Shown: piece by piece, positions 16,548 to 25,852 of the stretch
How positions within the stretch are numbered: position 1 is the stretch's first letter
Layout: each line of letters begins with the position of its first letter
DNA from: Lacipirellula parvula
GTDB lineage: Bacteria; Planctomycetota; Planctomycetia; Pirellulales; Lacipirellulaceae
Length of the DNA: 64,000 nucleotides
Assembly: GCF_009177095.1 (NCBI RefSeq)
Contig: NZ_AP021861.1
Coordinates: forward strand, 2,958,501 to 3,022,500
Reading direction: 5' to 3'
The notes under the pieces: model-generated
Databases searched by the model: none
Told to the model about the DNA's origin: nothing
The model's input: the letters and a program-made list of their open reading frames with translations, nothing else
Made by a program: the position numbers and the translations under genes

Positions 16548-17336
16548 TTAGGCGGCGAGTCGGCTGCTCCGCCGCAGCGCTCGCCAACCAATCGTTGTCA
16601 GAATCGCGGAGGCGAGGCCCGCCGCTGCCGAGGGCTCGGGCACGACCGTCGCTGTGGGCGGCGCAGCTCCCAACGAGCCGCAGCCGCCCGCCTCGCCGAA
16701 AGCGAGTGCACGGAGGGCAGCTGAGTCGCCGTCGTCCGCCAATGTTCCTCCCCCGGCCGTGACGATCTCGTCGAGGTAGCTGGTGAGATCCGTCTGAAAC
16801 GTCGTGAAATTAGCGAGGTCTTCGGTGAGCGAGGTCTGCTTGTAAGTGAGCGTTTCGATCTGCAGCGTAAGCATGTCCTGCGCAGCGTTGATCCAATCGA
16901 CAATCCGGTTGAGGCGCGTTTCCGAAAGATCGTCGCGCGCCTCGTAGTCGGCCAGCAGGTCGTCATAGAAGGCGAGGTCGTCATTCGCGCTGGCGATGTA
17001 GTCGTCGAGACGCCCGATGGTTCGTTCGACTCCCGTGACGAACCAGTCATAGCTGTCTACGAGCCACTCCGTCTTGCCGACGAGATCGGAGTAGTCGTCG
17101 CTGCTGTAATAGTCCTCGCTCGCCGCGACGCCTTCGTCGTACGCAGAGGTGATGTCGGCGAGTTGCTCTTCGAAGCTGCTCTGGATCGCGTCAACGCTCA
17201 CGCCGCCATGTCGCGGGCCGCCGTGGGGAGGACCGCCTCCCATTCGGTTGCCGGAGAAGCTCATCGTCCCGGCCGACGCCTGTGCGGAGGCGAGCACGAG
17301 AATGCAAGCAGCGGAATACAAAGCTAAACGTTTCAT
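16548..17336 (-). CDS. Secreted coiled-coil PEP-CTERM protein
   Basis: 262 residues from the ATG at 17336, which has AAGGAAC upstream. A signal peptide (LYSAACILVLASAQASA) is followed by a Gly/His-rich stretch (GGGPPHGGPRHGG). The central 150 residues are acidic, helical and heptad-like (IGRLDDYIASANDDLAFYDDLLADYEARDDLSETRL...), suggesting a coiled-coil rod. The tail TATVVPEPSAAAGLASAI followed by RRSSR is a PEP-CTERM signal. Asp/Glu-rich composition would suit an extracellular matrix or cation-binding role. Function unknown. Confidence 0.75.
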   Translation of the reverse strand: MKRLALYSAACILVLASAQASAGTMSFSGNRMGGGPPHGGPRHGGVSVDAIQSSFEEQLADITSAYDEGVAASEDYYSSDDYSDLVGKTEWLVDSYDWFVTGVERTIGRLDDYIASANDDLAFYDDLLADYEARDDLSETRLNRIVDWINAAQDMLTLQIETLTYKQTSLTEDLANFTTFQTDLTSYLDEIVTAGGGTLADDGDSAALRALAFGEAGGCGSLGAAPPTATVVPEPSAAAGLASAILTTIGWRALRRSSRLAA

Positions 17337-17445
17337 GATGCTGTTCCTTCGCGTAACCAACATTGTTCGACCCCAAGGCGGGCGAGCGTTCGCATGAGGC
17401 GGGGGGAGGATAAACGATGCGCGGGCGATTCTTTACCAACCGGAC

Positions 17446-18381
17446 TTACCGGCGAAAGCCACGATAGAAAAAGCCCATCGCGCGACCGTCGACGCCGAAG
17501 ACTCCAAAGCCGCCGCCGCCGTGACCGCAGCCGCCGAGCAGCTCTTGCTGCTCGCCGAGTCCGAGGTTCGTAGCGCCGCCGATGATGGCCGTTTCGGCGA
17601 CCGTTACCGTGTCGTCCTCGTTCGCGCTGACGACGCTGAGATCGCCGTCGATTTGGCCGTCGTGCGTGAGCGAATTGTCGCCGTCGCCAAGTCGCGCCAC
17701 GACGTCGTTTGCGATGATCGCCGTTTCCGCGATGGCGACGAGGTCGTCGCCGTCGCGACCGTCGTACAGCACGGAACCGTCGATCGTGCCGGCGATCGTC
17801 GTCGAGTTGTCGCCGTCGCCCAGGGTGAGTTTGAGGTTGCGTTCGATTTCGGCCGCGGCATCGATCGTCACTTGGTCGTCGCCGTCGCCCCCTCGAATGG
17901 TCAGACGGCCGATCGCGCCGGAGATTTCAACGACATTGTCTCCGTCGCCGAGCTGCAATGAAGCGGAGCCGTCGATGGTCGCATCGAGCGTGACGAAGTC
18001 GTCGCCTTCCCCGCCGCGGTAACTGACGTCGTCGATCGCCGTGCCGGTCAGTTGGAACGTGTTGTCTCCATCGCCGAGACGGGCGTACACGGCGTCGACC
18101 ACGTTGCTGTCGAGGTTGACCGTCACGGAGTCGTCGGCGCCGGCGGTCTTGTCGATGTTGATGCGAATGTCGTCCGTGACGCCGGTGAGAACGTCGGCGT
18201 CGGCGATCACGACGCCGTTGTCGGTCACCCGGTAGGCGCCTTCGCTGACGGCCACGATCTCGACGGCTCCGTCGGCGTCGCCCGAAACGATCAGGTCGCC
18301 GCCGGCGGAGACGGTCGCGGTGACGGCCAGCGCCCGGCGGTTTTCCAAAGTTTCGAAGGTTGTCAGTCGTCGGATGCTCAT
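17446..18381 (-). CDS. Surface beta-roll protein with eight alternating LGDGDN / GGxGDD repeats
   Basis: 311 residues from the ATG at 18381, preceded by GAGGAG. The N-terminus RLTTFETLENRRAL fits the planctomycete extracellular motif (LExR type). Then comes a run of short units every 20-23 residues: LGDGDN at about 102, 144, 187 and 231, alternating with GGEGDD 123, GGDGDD 164, GRDGDD 208 and a worn NEDD at 254. Beta strands lie between (YARLGDGDNTFQLTG). This resembles calcium-binding parallel beta-roll repeats of RTX type, but the spacing is about 21 rather than 9 residues, so a beta-solenoid is more likely. The end is Gly-rich (GGCGHGGGGFGVFG). No PEP-CTERM tail. Confidence 0.75.
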   Translation of the reverse strand: MSIRRLTTFETLENRRALAVTATVSAGGDLIVSGDADGAVEIVAVSEGAYRVTDNGVVIADADVLTGVTDDIRINIDKTAGADDSVTVNLDSNVVDAVYARLGDGDNTFQLTGTAIDDVSYRGGEGDDFVTLDATIDGSASLQLGDGDNVVEISGAIGRLTIRGGDGDDQVTIDAAAEIERNLKLTLGDGDNSTTIAGTIDGSVLYDGRDGDDLVAIAETAIIANDVVARLGDGDNSLTHDGQIDGDLSVVSANEDDTVTVAETAIIGGATNLGLGEQQELLGGCGHGGGGFGVFGVDGRAMGFFYRGFRR

Positions 18382-18863
18382 CACCGTTGCTCCTCTCGTT
18401 GGGTGTGTTGCAGTCGTCCGTTGCGGGACCGGAGGCGAGCTAAGAGGGAACGAAGTCGCCATGCAACTTTGCTCGCCTGCAAGTCGCTGAGCGGCTGTTG
18501 CCGGCGTCCGCGAGTCGCCCAAGCCTCTCTGGTCGACTTCGTCCCTGGGGTGAAGTGACCGGTAAAGCGAGCGGAGCGCAACGGCGCCGCGGGCCGCGGA
18601 AAAGGCAGGAGCCGGGTAATGGGAATCGCGGGGGACCGCAATGACGCGACAAACCCGCCCGAGCGGGGTTGAAAGAGCTGTCCGCCGGTGAATTATTCCT
18701 TTAAATGAGGAGGCTTCAGCCCCCCAACCACTACACAGCCGGCGAAAATGCCGAGAAAGCGGCTATTTCGCCAAACCGTTGCGCCAGACTGAGAGAATCG
18801 GTCTTACAAGCAGGTTTCCAAACAGCGGGCCGTCCGCAGGCACGTTTTGACGAGTAATTTGCC
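18382..18863. other. Divergent intergenic region
   Basis: About 480 bases between the beta-roll gene and the sigma factor gene, so it should hold both promoters. A short hairpin (aacccgc ... gcggggtt near 18652-18670) is visible. No clear -35/-10 pair, operator or gene was found. Confidence 0.4.
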
Positions 18864-19556
18864 ATGGGAATGATCGCCGCCATGTCCGCAGACTCCGCCA
18901 ACGGCTCACACGGGTTCGCGGGGGATGATTCACGCGACAATATCGCTGCGCTGATCAGCAGCGCCCGCCGGGGAAGCGCTGATAGTTTAGGCCGGCTGCT
19001 GCAGATGTACCGCAACTACCTAACGGTGCTGGCAGGAACGCAGATCGAGCGGCGGCTGCAGCCTCGAATGAGCCCCTCCGACGTCGTGCAGGAAACGATG
19101 CTGCGGGCTCACGCCAACTTTGCCCAGTTCCGCGGTGCTTCCGAACCGGAGCTGGTCAGCTGGCTGCGGCAAATCTTGGTGAACAACTTGGCCCGGTTTG
19201 TCGAACAGCATGTCCTGGCGGCGCGCCGCGACGTGCGGCGCGAGGTGTCGATCGAGCGGCTCGGCAACGCGCTTGAGCAATCGACGATTCAGCTCGCCGC
19301 GCTACTACCCGCGGGAAGTCGTTCGCCAAGCGCTGCTGCGCAACAGCGTGAAGAGGCGGTCGTGCTGGCCGATCGATTAGCGTTACTCGCGGCGGACTAC
19401 CGCGAAGTGCTGATGCTGCGTAACCTGCAGGGGTTGCCGTTCGAAACCATCGCCGAGCAAATGGGGCGCTCCGTAAGTGCGACGCGGATGCTCTGGCTGC
19501 GGGCCATCGAGAAGCTTCGCGGATTGTATTCTGGGGATCAACTGGATGAAGGCTGA
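18864..19556 (+). CDS. ECF-type sigma factor of the planctomycete kinase-linked group
   Basis: 230 residues (a second Met, residue 7, could be the start). Region 2 is seen in MSPSDVVQETMLRAHANFAQFRGASEPELVSWLRQILVNNLARFVEQH, region 4 in ADYREVLMLRNLQGLPFETIAEQMGRSVSATRMLWLRAIEKL with a helix-turn-helix. The linker between them is long. Its stop overlaps the kinase gene start by 11 bases. Planctomycete ECF sigmas encoded next to serine/threonine kinases are a recognised group, thought to be controlled by the kinase. No anti-sigma factor gene is present. Confidence 0.9.
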   Translation: MGMIAAMSADSANGSHGFAGDDSRDNIAALISSARRGSADSLGRLLQMYRNYLTVLAGTQIERRLQPRMSPSDVVQETMLRAHANFAQFRGASEPELVSWLRQILVNNLARFVEQHVLAARRDVRREVSIERLGNALEQSTIQLAALLPAGSRSPSAAAQQREEAVVLADRLALLAADYREVLMLRNLQGLPFETIAEQMGRSVSATRMLWLRAIEKLRGLYSGDQLDEG

Positions 19557-22500
19557 AGCTTCCACCGAGAACTTCTCCGCTGCATCTCTCCCGCCCGAGG
19601 AGCAGGAACGGCTCGCCTGCATCCTCGACGAGTACCTTGCTGCGCTCGAACGCGGCAAACCGATCACCCCGGAACAATTGCTTGCCGCGCATCCCGGCGA
19701 CGCGTCGCGGCTGCGGGCCTATCTCAGCGGGTTGCAGCTATTTCACGCGGCCGGCCCGGCGGCAGTGGCGGGGCTCGCCGTCGATCGCCCGCGGGCTGGT
19801 CGTACGATTGGCGACTACGAGTTGCTGCGCGAGATCGGTCGCGGCGGGATGGGAGTCGTCTACGACGCGATGCAGCGCTCGTTGCGGCGGCGGGTCGCTC
19901 TCAAAATCTTGCCGATGACCTCCGCCCAAGATCCACGACATATCGCGCGGTTCAAAAATGAAGCGCAGGCGGCTGCTCAGGCTCAGCACCCGAACATCGT
20001 GCCCGTGTTCGCCGTCGGCGAGGCCGAGGGCGTCCACTACTACGCGATGCAGTTGATCGAGGGCGAGTCGCTGGCCTGTTTCGTGCGCCGGGGCTCAAAC
20101 GCTCCTGATCAACCGGCGCCAAGTACGCTGCTCAACAATACGCAAACAGCCTGGGAAGCGGCGACGCAGCCGTTTCTGATTCCTTCAAGCGTTAGCGAAG
20201 CTCCCGTCGCCGGCCCCTCGCGGCGTAGCGTGAGCGGAATTCTGAAAACGGCGTCGCACGTGGAGTGGGCGGCTCAGCTTGCCGTACAGGCGGCGCGAGG
20301 CCTGCACGCGGCCCACGAGTTCGGCGTCATCCATCGCGACGTGAAGCCGTCGAATCTGCTCGTTGATCGCAACGGCAAGCTGTGGATTACCGACTTCGGC
20401 TTGGCGCGGATGCGCGAGGCGGAGGCGCTCACCCACACGGGCGATATCCTCGGCACGATGCGCTATATGAGCCCCGAGCAGGCGCTGGGGCGAACGACGC
20501 TCGTCGACCATCGGACCGACGTTTATTCGCTGGGAGTGACGCTCTACGAGTTGGCGACCTTCGTTCATCCCGCGGGGGAAGCCGGCGACGTTCAGCTGTT
20601 CTTCGAACGGACGCGGCAGAGCTATCGATCGTTGCGGCATTGGAACCCGCATGTGCCTGTCGATTTCGAGACGATTGTCTTGAAGGCGATGGGCGAGTTT
20701 CCGCAGGATCGTTATGCAACGGCGGCGGAGATGGCGGACGACCTCGAGCGATTCCTACGGGGGGAACCGATCCAGGCCTGTCGCCCGAGCGTGGCCACCC
20801 GTGCGGCAAAGTGGGCTCGCCGGCATCGCGGGGCGGTGATGACCGCCGTGGGTTGCGCCTGCCTGGCCTTCGTCGGGCTATCGGTGAGCGTCGTGAAAAT
20901 CGCCGCAGAAAAAGCCAACGTCGTCGCTGAAAGCGAGTTGCGCGAGAACGCCTTGCGCGTCACCCGCGAAGCGCTCGATGAGTTTACGATGCTTTACGGC
21001 GAGCAGCTCGCCGGTATCAACGGCGCCGAAGGCGTACGCCGACACGCCTACGAACGTGGCATCAAGTACTACGAGCAAGTCGCCCAGCAATCCGCCGATG
21101 ATCCACGGTTGGCCGCGGACCATGGAATGGCTCTCGGCAAGCTGGGTTCGCTCAAAGCCAAGCTCGGGGCCGACGAAGAAGCGCTCAAACTCCTGCAACA
21201 AGCGCAGCGGAAGTACGAGCAGCTCGTCGCCGACGAACCGGCGAACTCCGAGTATATTCGCCGGCTGGCATTGATCTATAACAACGTCGGCCTGCATCTT
21301 GGGAAGATTGGACGCAGCGCTGACGCGCTCGCGTTGCTTCGGCAAGCCGACGCGCTGCAGTCGCAGTTGGCAGCCTCGGCCGACGACGCGACGGAGTTGT
21401 CGGCCGACGTTGCCGCGACGCAGAGCAACCTCGGAATACTCCTCGGCGGCAGCGGCGATCAGGCAGAGGCCGCGCGGCACTTCGTCGAGTCGGTTCGGCT
21501 GCAGACGGAAGCACTAGAACGCTCGCCTCACGATCAGTTGGCGATGGCGGATCTTGCCGCCGGGTTGAGCAATCTCGGCGCACAGCAGCAGAAACAAGGC
21601 GATCTCGCTGCGGCCGTTGCTTCGTTCGAGCGCGCGATGGCGTTGCGCGAAAAGTTGCTCGCACTGGCGCCGCTCAATCAGAACTACCAGGCGGAGCTCG
21701 CCGGGGCGCTTAACAACGTTGGATATGCGCTGTCGGTGCAAAAGGAGTGGGCGCTTGCCGAGCGACACTACGCGGACGCGATCGAATTTCAAAAACAGCT
21801 GGTCGCCGCCTCGCCGCTAACGCTACAGCATCAGCGAAATTTGGCGGTGACGTACAACAATCTCGGCCAAGTTCAGCTACAGCGAGATCGCAACTCGGCG
21901 GAACGCCGCTCGGCCGCGGAACAATCGTTTAGGACGGCGCTTGAGTGGCAACTGAAGGTTCTTGCCGCTGAGCCGAACGACGTCGCCACGTTGAGCCATC
22001 TGGGGGGCGTTTACAACAACCTGGCGATGCTGCATGAAGCGGCCGGCCGAGCCGCCGATGCCGAGGGTAACTTCAAGCTCGCCATTGAACGTCAGCGTCA
22101 GGCGCTCGAGCGGGCTGCGAATCATCAACTCATCCGCCAGATGCTTGGCAAGCACTATTACAACTACGCTGAATTTCTGGCGAAAGAAAGCCGGCACGAG
22201 GAAGCGCGCCGAGTCGCGTTGCAGCGTCGCGATCTGTGGGCGAACAATCACGCGCTGCTATTCTCCGCCGCTGAGCAACTCGCCGCCCTTAGCGGTCGCG
22301 CGGCTGAGAGCGAGCAGGACGCGGAGGCTGCCGCGATTGCCGCCGTTGACACGCTGCGGAGCGCCGTCGCAGCCGGATTGGATGCGTCGTGGCTCAAGTC
22401 GGCGACGCTGACGCCGCTGGCGGCGCGCGGCGATTTCGAGCGGTTGGTGCGCACCGCGCCGGTGACGACGCAGACTCCCGAGAATCTTGTCAGAGAATAA
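19546..22500 (+). CDS. Membrane serine/threonine protein kinase with TPR sensor region
   Basis: 984 residues from the ATG at 19546, which lies inside the sigma gene's last codons. Kinase motifs: GRGGMGVVY glycine loop near 98-106, Lys120 in VALKIL, HRDVKPSN at 263-270, DFG at 283-285, MSPEQ near 309. About 55 residues are inserted between 183 and 240, so the N- and C-lobes are wider apart than usual. A membrane segment is near 430-450 (VMTAVGCACLAFVGLSV). The rest holds seven to nine TPR-like units (YNNVGLHLGKIGRSADALALLRQA, ATQSNLGILLGGSGDQAEAARHF). Likely role: sensing envelope state and phosphorylating the sigma factor or its partner. Confidence 0.92.
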   Translation: MKAEASTENFSAASLPPEEQERLACILDEYLAALERGKPITPEQLLAAHPGDASRLRAYLSGLQLFHAAGPAAVAGLAVDRPRAGRTIGDYELLREIGRGGMGVVYDAMQRSLRRRVALKILPMTSAQDPRHIARFKNEAQAAAQAQHPNIVPVFAVGEAEGVHYYAMQLIEGESLACFVRRGSNAPDQPAPSTLLNNTQTAWEAATQPFLIPSSVSEAPVAGPSRRSVSGILKTASHVEWAAQLAVQAARGLHAAHEFGVIHRDVKPSNLLVDRNGKLWITDFGLARMREAEALTHTGDILGTMRYMSPEQALGRTTLVDHRTDVYSLGVTLYELATFVHPAGEAGDVQLFFERTRQSYRSLRHWNPHVPVDFETIVLKAMGEFPQDRYATAAEMADDLERFLRGEPIQACRPSVATRAAKWARRHRGAVMTAVGCACLAFVGLSVSVVKIAAEKANVVAESELRENALRVTREALDEFTMLYGEQLAGINGAEGVRRHAYERGIKYYEQVAQQSADDPRLAADHGMALGKLGSLKAKLGADEEALKLLQQAQRKYEQLVADEPANSEYIRRLALIYNNVGLHLGKIGRSADALALLRQADALQSQLAASADDATELSADVAATQSNLGILLGGSGDQAEAARHFVESVRLQTEALERSPHDQLAMADLAAGLSNLGAQQQKQGDLAAAVASFERAMALREKLLALAPLNQNYQAELAGALNNVGYALSVQKEWALAERHYADAIEFQKQLVAASPLTLQHQRNLAVTYNNLGQVQLQRDRNSAERRSAAEQSFRTALEWQLKVLAAEPNDVATLSHLGGVYNNLAMLHEAAGRAADAEGNFKLAIERQRQALERAANHQLIRQMLGKHYYNYAEFLAKESRHEEARRVALQRRDLWANNHALLFSAAEQLAALSGRAAESEQDAEAAAIAAVDTLRSAVAAGLDASWLKSATLTPLAARGDFERLVRTAPVTTQTPENLVRE

Positions 22501-22509
22501 GCAACGACG

Positions 22510-23952
22510 ATGTGGCAACGCATTGAACGACTGATGAGGTCTCTGCGGCGGGCAACTCCCGACCGCGATGGCGCGAGTGCGCGCCCCACCCGGCTAGAGA
22601 TCGAGACGCTCGAGCAGCGCACTGTGCTCTCCGCGAACTTCGTGGGCGACGAGGACGTTTTGGAACGTTTGGCGACGCGCGAACCGCCGCGAATGGATCT
22701 GTTTCACGACGCGACGGACGCCCCGTTCGCGCTGTTCGCGGAGGGGGCGCCAAAGTTGTTCGTCGCGGACCGAGGAGTGCCGCGCGACGCAGGCGATACG
22801 CCATTCCTCGGCGATTTTGCAGAAAACGGTTCTGCAGAAAACTACGAAGAGCAGCGTTTTTCGAGCACTGATCGGCAGGACTACAAGGGGCCGCTGGGGT
22901 TGAGAAACGGCGGCGCCGCGATTGGCGGAAACATCGGCGGTGGAATCTTCGAAGACTTGCAAACCGGAGCCGCAGGCGCCGACGAAGATCCGCCGCCGCT
23001 GATGATGAGATCGCCGGGTAGCGCGAGCGACGAGCGCGACCAGAGAAGCGTCGAAGACAACTTCGTCGCCAGCACCTTCAGTTCGCTGCAACCGCCGCCG
23101 ATCGGGGCGCTGGTGGAACGGATTGCCAACGCACGGCACACGGCGCTGTTGCCGATGGTGGTAACCACCGGCAACGATGCGCTCGAAGGCGATGTGAAAG
23201 CGAGCGATGACGCCTCGTTGCTCGCTTCTTCCATGACGCTGGCCAACTCGACCGTCGAAAGTCGCTTGGGGGCTGCGGAACGCGATTCGGCGTTCGAGGG
23301 ATACTCGCCGCTGAGCAGCGACGAAACAGAATCCGACGCGTACTTGCAACAACTCGCCGAAGATCAGATGCGCGATGCGTCTGCCGCTGATGCGGGCGGG
23401 CTCGCCGATGCAGTCGACGACGACGTTTTCGATTCAGAAAGCCGCTCCAATGCCGCCGCCGATAAGCAAGTCGCGGCGATCGAGGAAGCATTGCGTTCGC
23501 TGGCGGCGCGACGGGGCGACGCCCGGCCGCCGTCGCTTGCGTCGCAATCGGAGTATTCGTGGCAACCTCGCACGGCTAGCAAAAACGGAGAGGCTAAAGG
23601 CAAGCCAGGCATTGAAGATCCAGGGGGAATGATCTTGCTGCAGACGCTGGCCGCCGCCGACGAACTGCTTCCAGGAGGCGATGCGAGCCAAATTGTCGAA
23701 ACGGCCATCGAAATGGAAGCGACAATCGGCGTCTACCAGGCCTTCGACGTGTCGGTCGATGCGGCGCCGTCCGCCGCTATCGAGACCATTCCCGCGGCAG
23801 ATCCGAGCCAAGCGCACGGGGGCGACGCCCAGCAGTCGAGCGGCGCAACCGGCCGCCAAGCGTCGGCTGGACTGGGCGGCATAGCCGTCGGGGCGATGAT
23901 CTTGGCCGCCAATCGGCAGCGGAACGCGAAACGCCGTCGGCCGCAGGCGTAG
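22510..23952 (+). CDS. Planctomycete extracellular-motif protein, third gene of the sigma/kinase unit
   Basis: 480 residues, starting 10 bases after the kinase stop, so probably cotranscribed. Residues 29-42 (LEIETLEQRTVLSA) fit the planctomycete extracellular motif, here preceded by a basic stretch. The body is low-complexity, rich in Ala/Asp/Ser/Pro, with no repeat unit. Near the C-terminus a hydrophobic GGIAVGAMILAANRQ segment ends in a basic tail (RNAKRRRPQA), as in a stop-transfer anchor. It may be an envelope substrate or partner of the kinase. No family recognised. Confidence 0.6.
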   Translation: MWQRIERLMRSLRRATPDRDGASARPTRLEIETLEQRTVLSANFVGDEDVLERLATREPPRMDLFHDATDAPFALFAEGAPKLFVADRGVPRDAGDTPFLGDFAENGSAENYEEQRFSSTDRQDYKGPLGLRNGGAAIGGNIGGGIFEDLQTGAAGADEDPPPLMMRSPGSASDERDQRSVEDNFVASTFSSLQPPPIGALVERIANARHTALLPMVVTTGNDALEGDVKASDDASLLASSMTLANSTVESRLGAAERDSAFEGYSPLSSDETESDAYLQQLAEDQMRDASAADAGGLADAVDDDVFDSESRSNAAADKQVAAIEEALRSLAARRGDARPPSLASQSEYSWQPRTASKNGEAKGKPGIEDPGGMILLQTLAAADELLPGGDASQIVETAIEMEATIGVYQAFDVSVDAAPSAAIETIPAADPSQAHGGDAQQSSGATGRQASAGLGGIAVGAMILAANRQRNAKRRRPQA

Positions 23953-24051
23953 CGTTTGGGGGGCGGCGCAGTCGCTGTCCTGCAGCTTCCAGCGGCCATG
24001 CTTCGGGTTAGCTGGGCCCTCTGATCGCTTGTATGATCGTGGCCGGTGCGC

Positions 24052-24678
24052 CTAGTTTCGGCGACGCAGAGCGACGAGACCGACAATCGCCATTCCCGCA
24101 AGTGCGACGGCCGTAGGCTCAGGCAGTGCGCGAAAATAGATCTCGTCGAAAACGACGCCGTCGCTCAGCGCACCTCGGTAGAAAGTAATGGATGTGAACG
24201 GCGAGCCTAGAAGTCCAAAAAACTGTTCACTGTCGATGGCGTCGATTGCGACGGCCGCGACGCCGCTGTCGCCGGCGTTCGTCGAAAACGTCAGGGGCGT
24301 CGAGTGCGTTGGGTAACCGTAGTCGACGATATTCAACCCGAAGGCCGCCAAAGGCGCCGGGAACGTGAACGTCAGCGACGCGGAGGTCGTCAGGCCATAC
24401 CAAACCAAATACTTGTCGCCGTGCGTAGCATGCCCCGCCGACGCCGGCTGATCCCAAATATCAAAATCACCCGTGGCGGTTGAGTTGGTGATGGTGACTT
24501 GCCCGGAGGCGATCGACGCCACGCCGGGAGACGGACTTGTGGCCGGCAGAGCCTCGAAGCTTTCAAGTGCAACCAGGCCGGCGCTGCCCAAAAAGCTCGC
24601 CTCGTTGTTGAACGTCGTTGCGCCCTTGGCTGTGATGACTGGAAACGTCATGAGGCAGAAAATCATGATCAAACGCAT
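24052..24678 (-). CDS. PEP-CTERM secreted protein
   Basis: 208 residues. Signal peptide MRLIMIFCLMTFPVITAKGA, then a beta-rich body (FNNEASFLGSAGLVALESFEALPA, ASLTFTFPAPLAAFGLNIVDYG, FFGLLGSPFTSITFYRGALSD) that resembles a jelly-roll/carbohydrate-binding-like fold found in many PEP-CTERM proteins. The tail ALPEPTAVALAGMAIVGLVALRRRN is a full PEP-CTERM signal. No catalytic motif. Monocistronic and convergent with the preceding gene. Confidence 0.85.
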   Translation of the reverse strand: MRLIMIFCLMTFPVITAKGATTFNNEASFLGSAGLVALESFEALPATSPSPGVASIASGQVTITNSTATGDFDIWDQPASAGHATHGDKYLVWYGLTTSASLTFTFPAPLAAFGLNIVDYGYPTHSTPLTFSTNAGDSGVAAVAIDAIDSEQFFGLLGSPFTSITFYRGALSDGVVFDEIYFRALPEPTAVALAGMAIVGLVALRRRN

Positions 24679-24798
24679 GAGCGGATCTCCGAAGATGCAG
24701 AACTTGCCGACGTTTCACTGCGAAGGCGCAAGTCGACCCAGTCGCACCAGCAGGTAACGTAAATTGCCAGTTTATCAGAAGGGAAGTCCGAAAATAGG

Positions 24799-24824
24799 GT
24801 GGCGCAGCTCTTCTGCTGCGCCAC
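24799..24824. repeat. Perfect 10-bp hairpin
   Basis: GTGGCGCAGC and GCTGCGCCAC flank the loop TCTTCT. It lies in the region that originally followed the tRNA-Arg gene, just outside the integrated element. No T-run follows, so it is not a clear terminator. Confidence 0.6.
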
Positions 24825-25137
24825 GCGCGGCGATCAATCGCGAGATGTGAACTCCGTCTTCCTAATCACTGCGAGCGGAGCACCGCACATGCGGGACCGG
24901 AGAATTGGTCAAGCTTCCTCAGAATCTCCACGGGCGTCTGAGAGTAGAGGCCAGAAGATCCGCATTGCGCAGCAATGTGTCGCGTAAAACGCTCTGGCAG
25001 GTCATCATCCCTGGCTGAGAGAAGGCTGCAGCCCTGTGGTAGAATGCGGTGCAGGCAGTAGCCGTCAGCGAATGTCGCGACCAGTCCCCGGAGCCAGAGT
25101 TTGCAGCGATGTGTAGCAATTCCGGGGGATTTGGTGT

Positions 25138-25188
25138 AAATCAGTACACCCCACAGGAGTCGAACCTGTAACCTTCGGATTCGTAGTC
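25138..25188. repeat. attL: 51-bp copy of the tRNA-Arg 3' half
   Basis: Identical base for base to 33689-33739. It contains the T arm, variable loop and half of the anticodon arm on the minus strand, then diverges (tccccgag) from the tRNA sequence after the anticodon stem. It marks the former continuation of the chromosome to the left. Confidence 0.9.
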
Positions 25189-25222
25189 TCCCCGAGACAA
25201 ATAGGTCTGAATAGTATCACGT

Positions 25223-25266
25223 CGCCGAGCCTAGGAATCCCCGCGATTTCTAGGCTCGGCGTCTTT
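25223..25266 (+). terminator. Strong hairpin just inside attL
   Basis: CGCCGAGCCTAG with a following GAA pairs with TTCTAGGCTCGGCG across one bulge, then TCTTTT. It could stop transcription entering the element from the left. Confidence 0.75.
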
Positions 25267-25336
25267 TCATTGATAGGGTCGGATAGCGTCGCGTAGTAGA
25301 ACAGTGGAGGGTTATTGGAGGGTCGTGGAGGGTGAA

Positions 25337-25543
25337 ATGCTAAAGCGAAATCCAGAACCAGAGCCGCCTATTCTCGTCACCCGGCGCGAAGCTGCACGGC
25401 TTCTGGCCGTAACCGAACGCCATCTACAAAACCTTGATAGGGCAGGGGTGTTTAAGCCTGTTCGCTTGGGGACTGCGGTCAGGTATCGACGCTGCGACAT
25501 CGAAGCCACGATTGCCAAGCTGGCGGAAGGCGGCGACCAATGA
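25337..25543 (+). CDS. Helix-turn-helix protein (AlpA/excisionase-like) 1
   Basis: 68 residues from the ATG at 25337, with GGAGGG upstream. The core VTRREAARLLAVTERHLQNLDRAGVFKPVRLGTAVRYRRCDIEATIAKL is the usual winged-helix MerR-like domain of excisionases and AlpA regulators: recognition helix VTERHLQNL, then a wing with RLG and the ending (R/W)-x-(R)-DIE. It overlaps the next gene by the four bases ATGA and is 51% or so similar to it by eye. It likely acts as a recombination directionality or regulatory factor of the element. Confidence 0.75.
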   Translation: MLKRNPEPEPPILVTRREAARLLAVTERHLQNLDRAGVFKPVRLGTAVRYRRCDIEATIAKLAEGGDQ

Positions 25544-25731
25544 AAAAGCCCGAACCCGAAAAGCCGATTCTGCTGAGCCGCAAGGAAACCGCCCGGCTAC
25601 TCGGCGTCAGCGAGTCGCATGTTAAGTCGCTGACGAAGTCCGGCGTGCTGGTTGCGATCCACCTTGGCCGCACCCTGCGTTATCGACGCGACGCGATAGA
25701 AGCCGCCCTGAAGCGACTGGAGGGCCGCTAA
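25540..25731 (+). CDS. Helix-turn-helix protein (AlpA/excisionase-like) 2
   Basis: 63 residues starting inside the stop of the previous gene (ATGA). LLSRKETARLLGVSESHVKSLTKSGVLVAIHLGRTLRYRRDAIEAALKRL is the same fold, with the expected arginine pair in LRYRRDAIE. The tandem pair looks like a local duplication. It is followed by the PEP-CTERM gene 121 bases on. Confidence 0.75.
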   Translation: MKKPEPEKPILLSRKETARLLGVSESHVKSLTKSGVLVAIHLGRTLRYRRDAIEAALKRLEGR

Positions 25732-25852
25732 CGAAACGAAAGCCCCATTCCGATCCGCTGCTCATTTCCCGTCCGGAGGCGTGGCGGCGAAAATTGACCA
25801 CCGTCGCCCGGTGCAATATCCTATTATCTGCACCGCAGAACAGGGGAATTGC

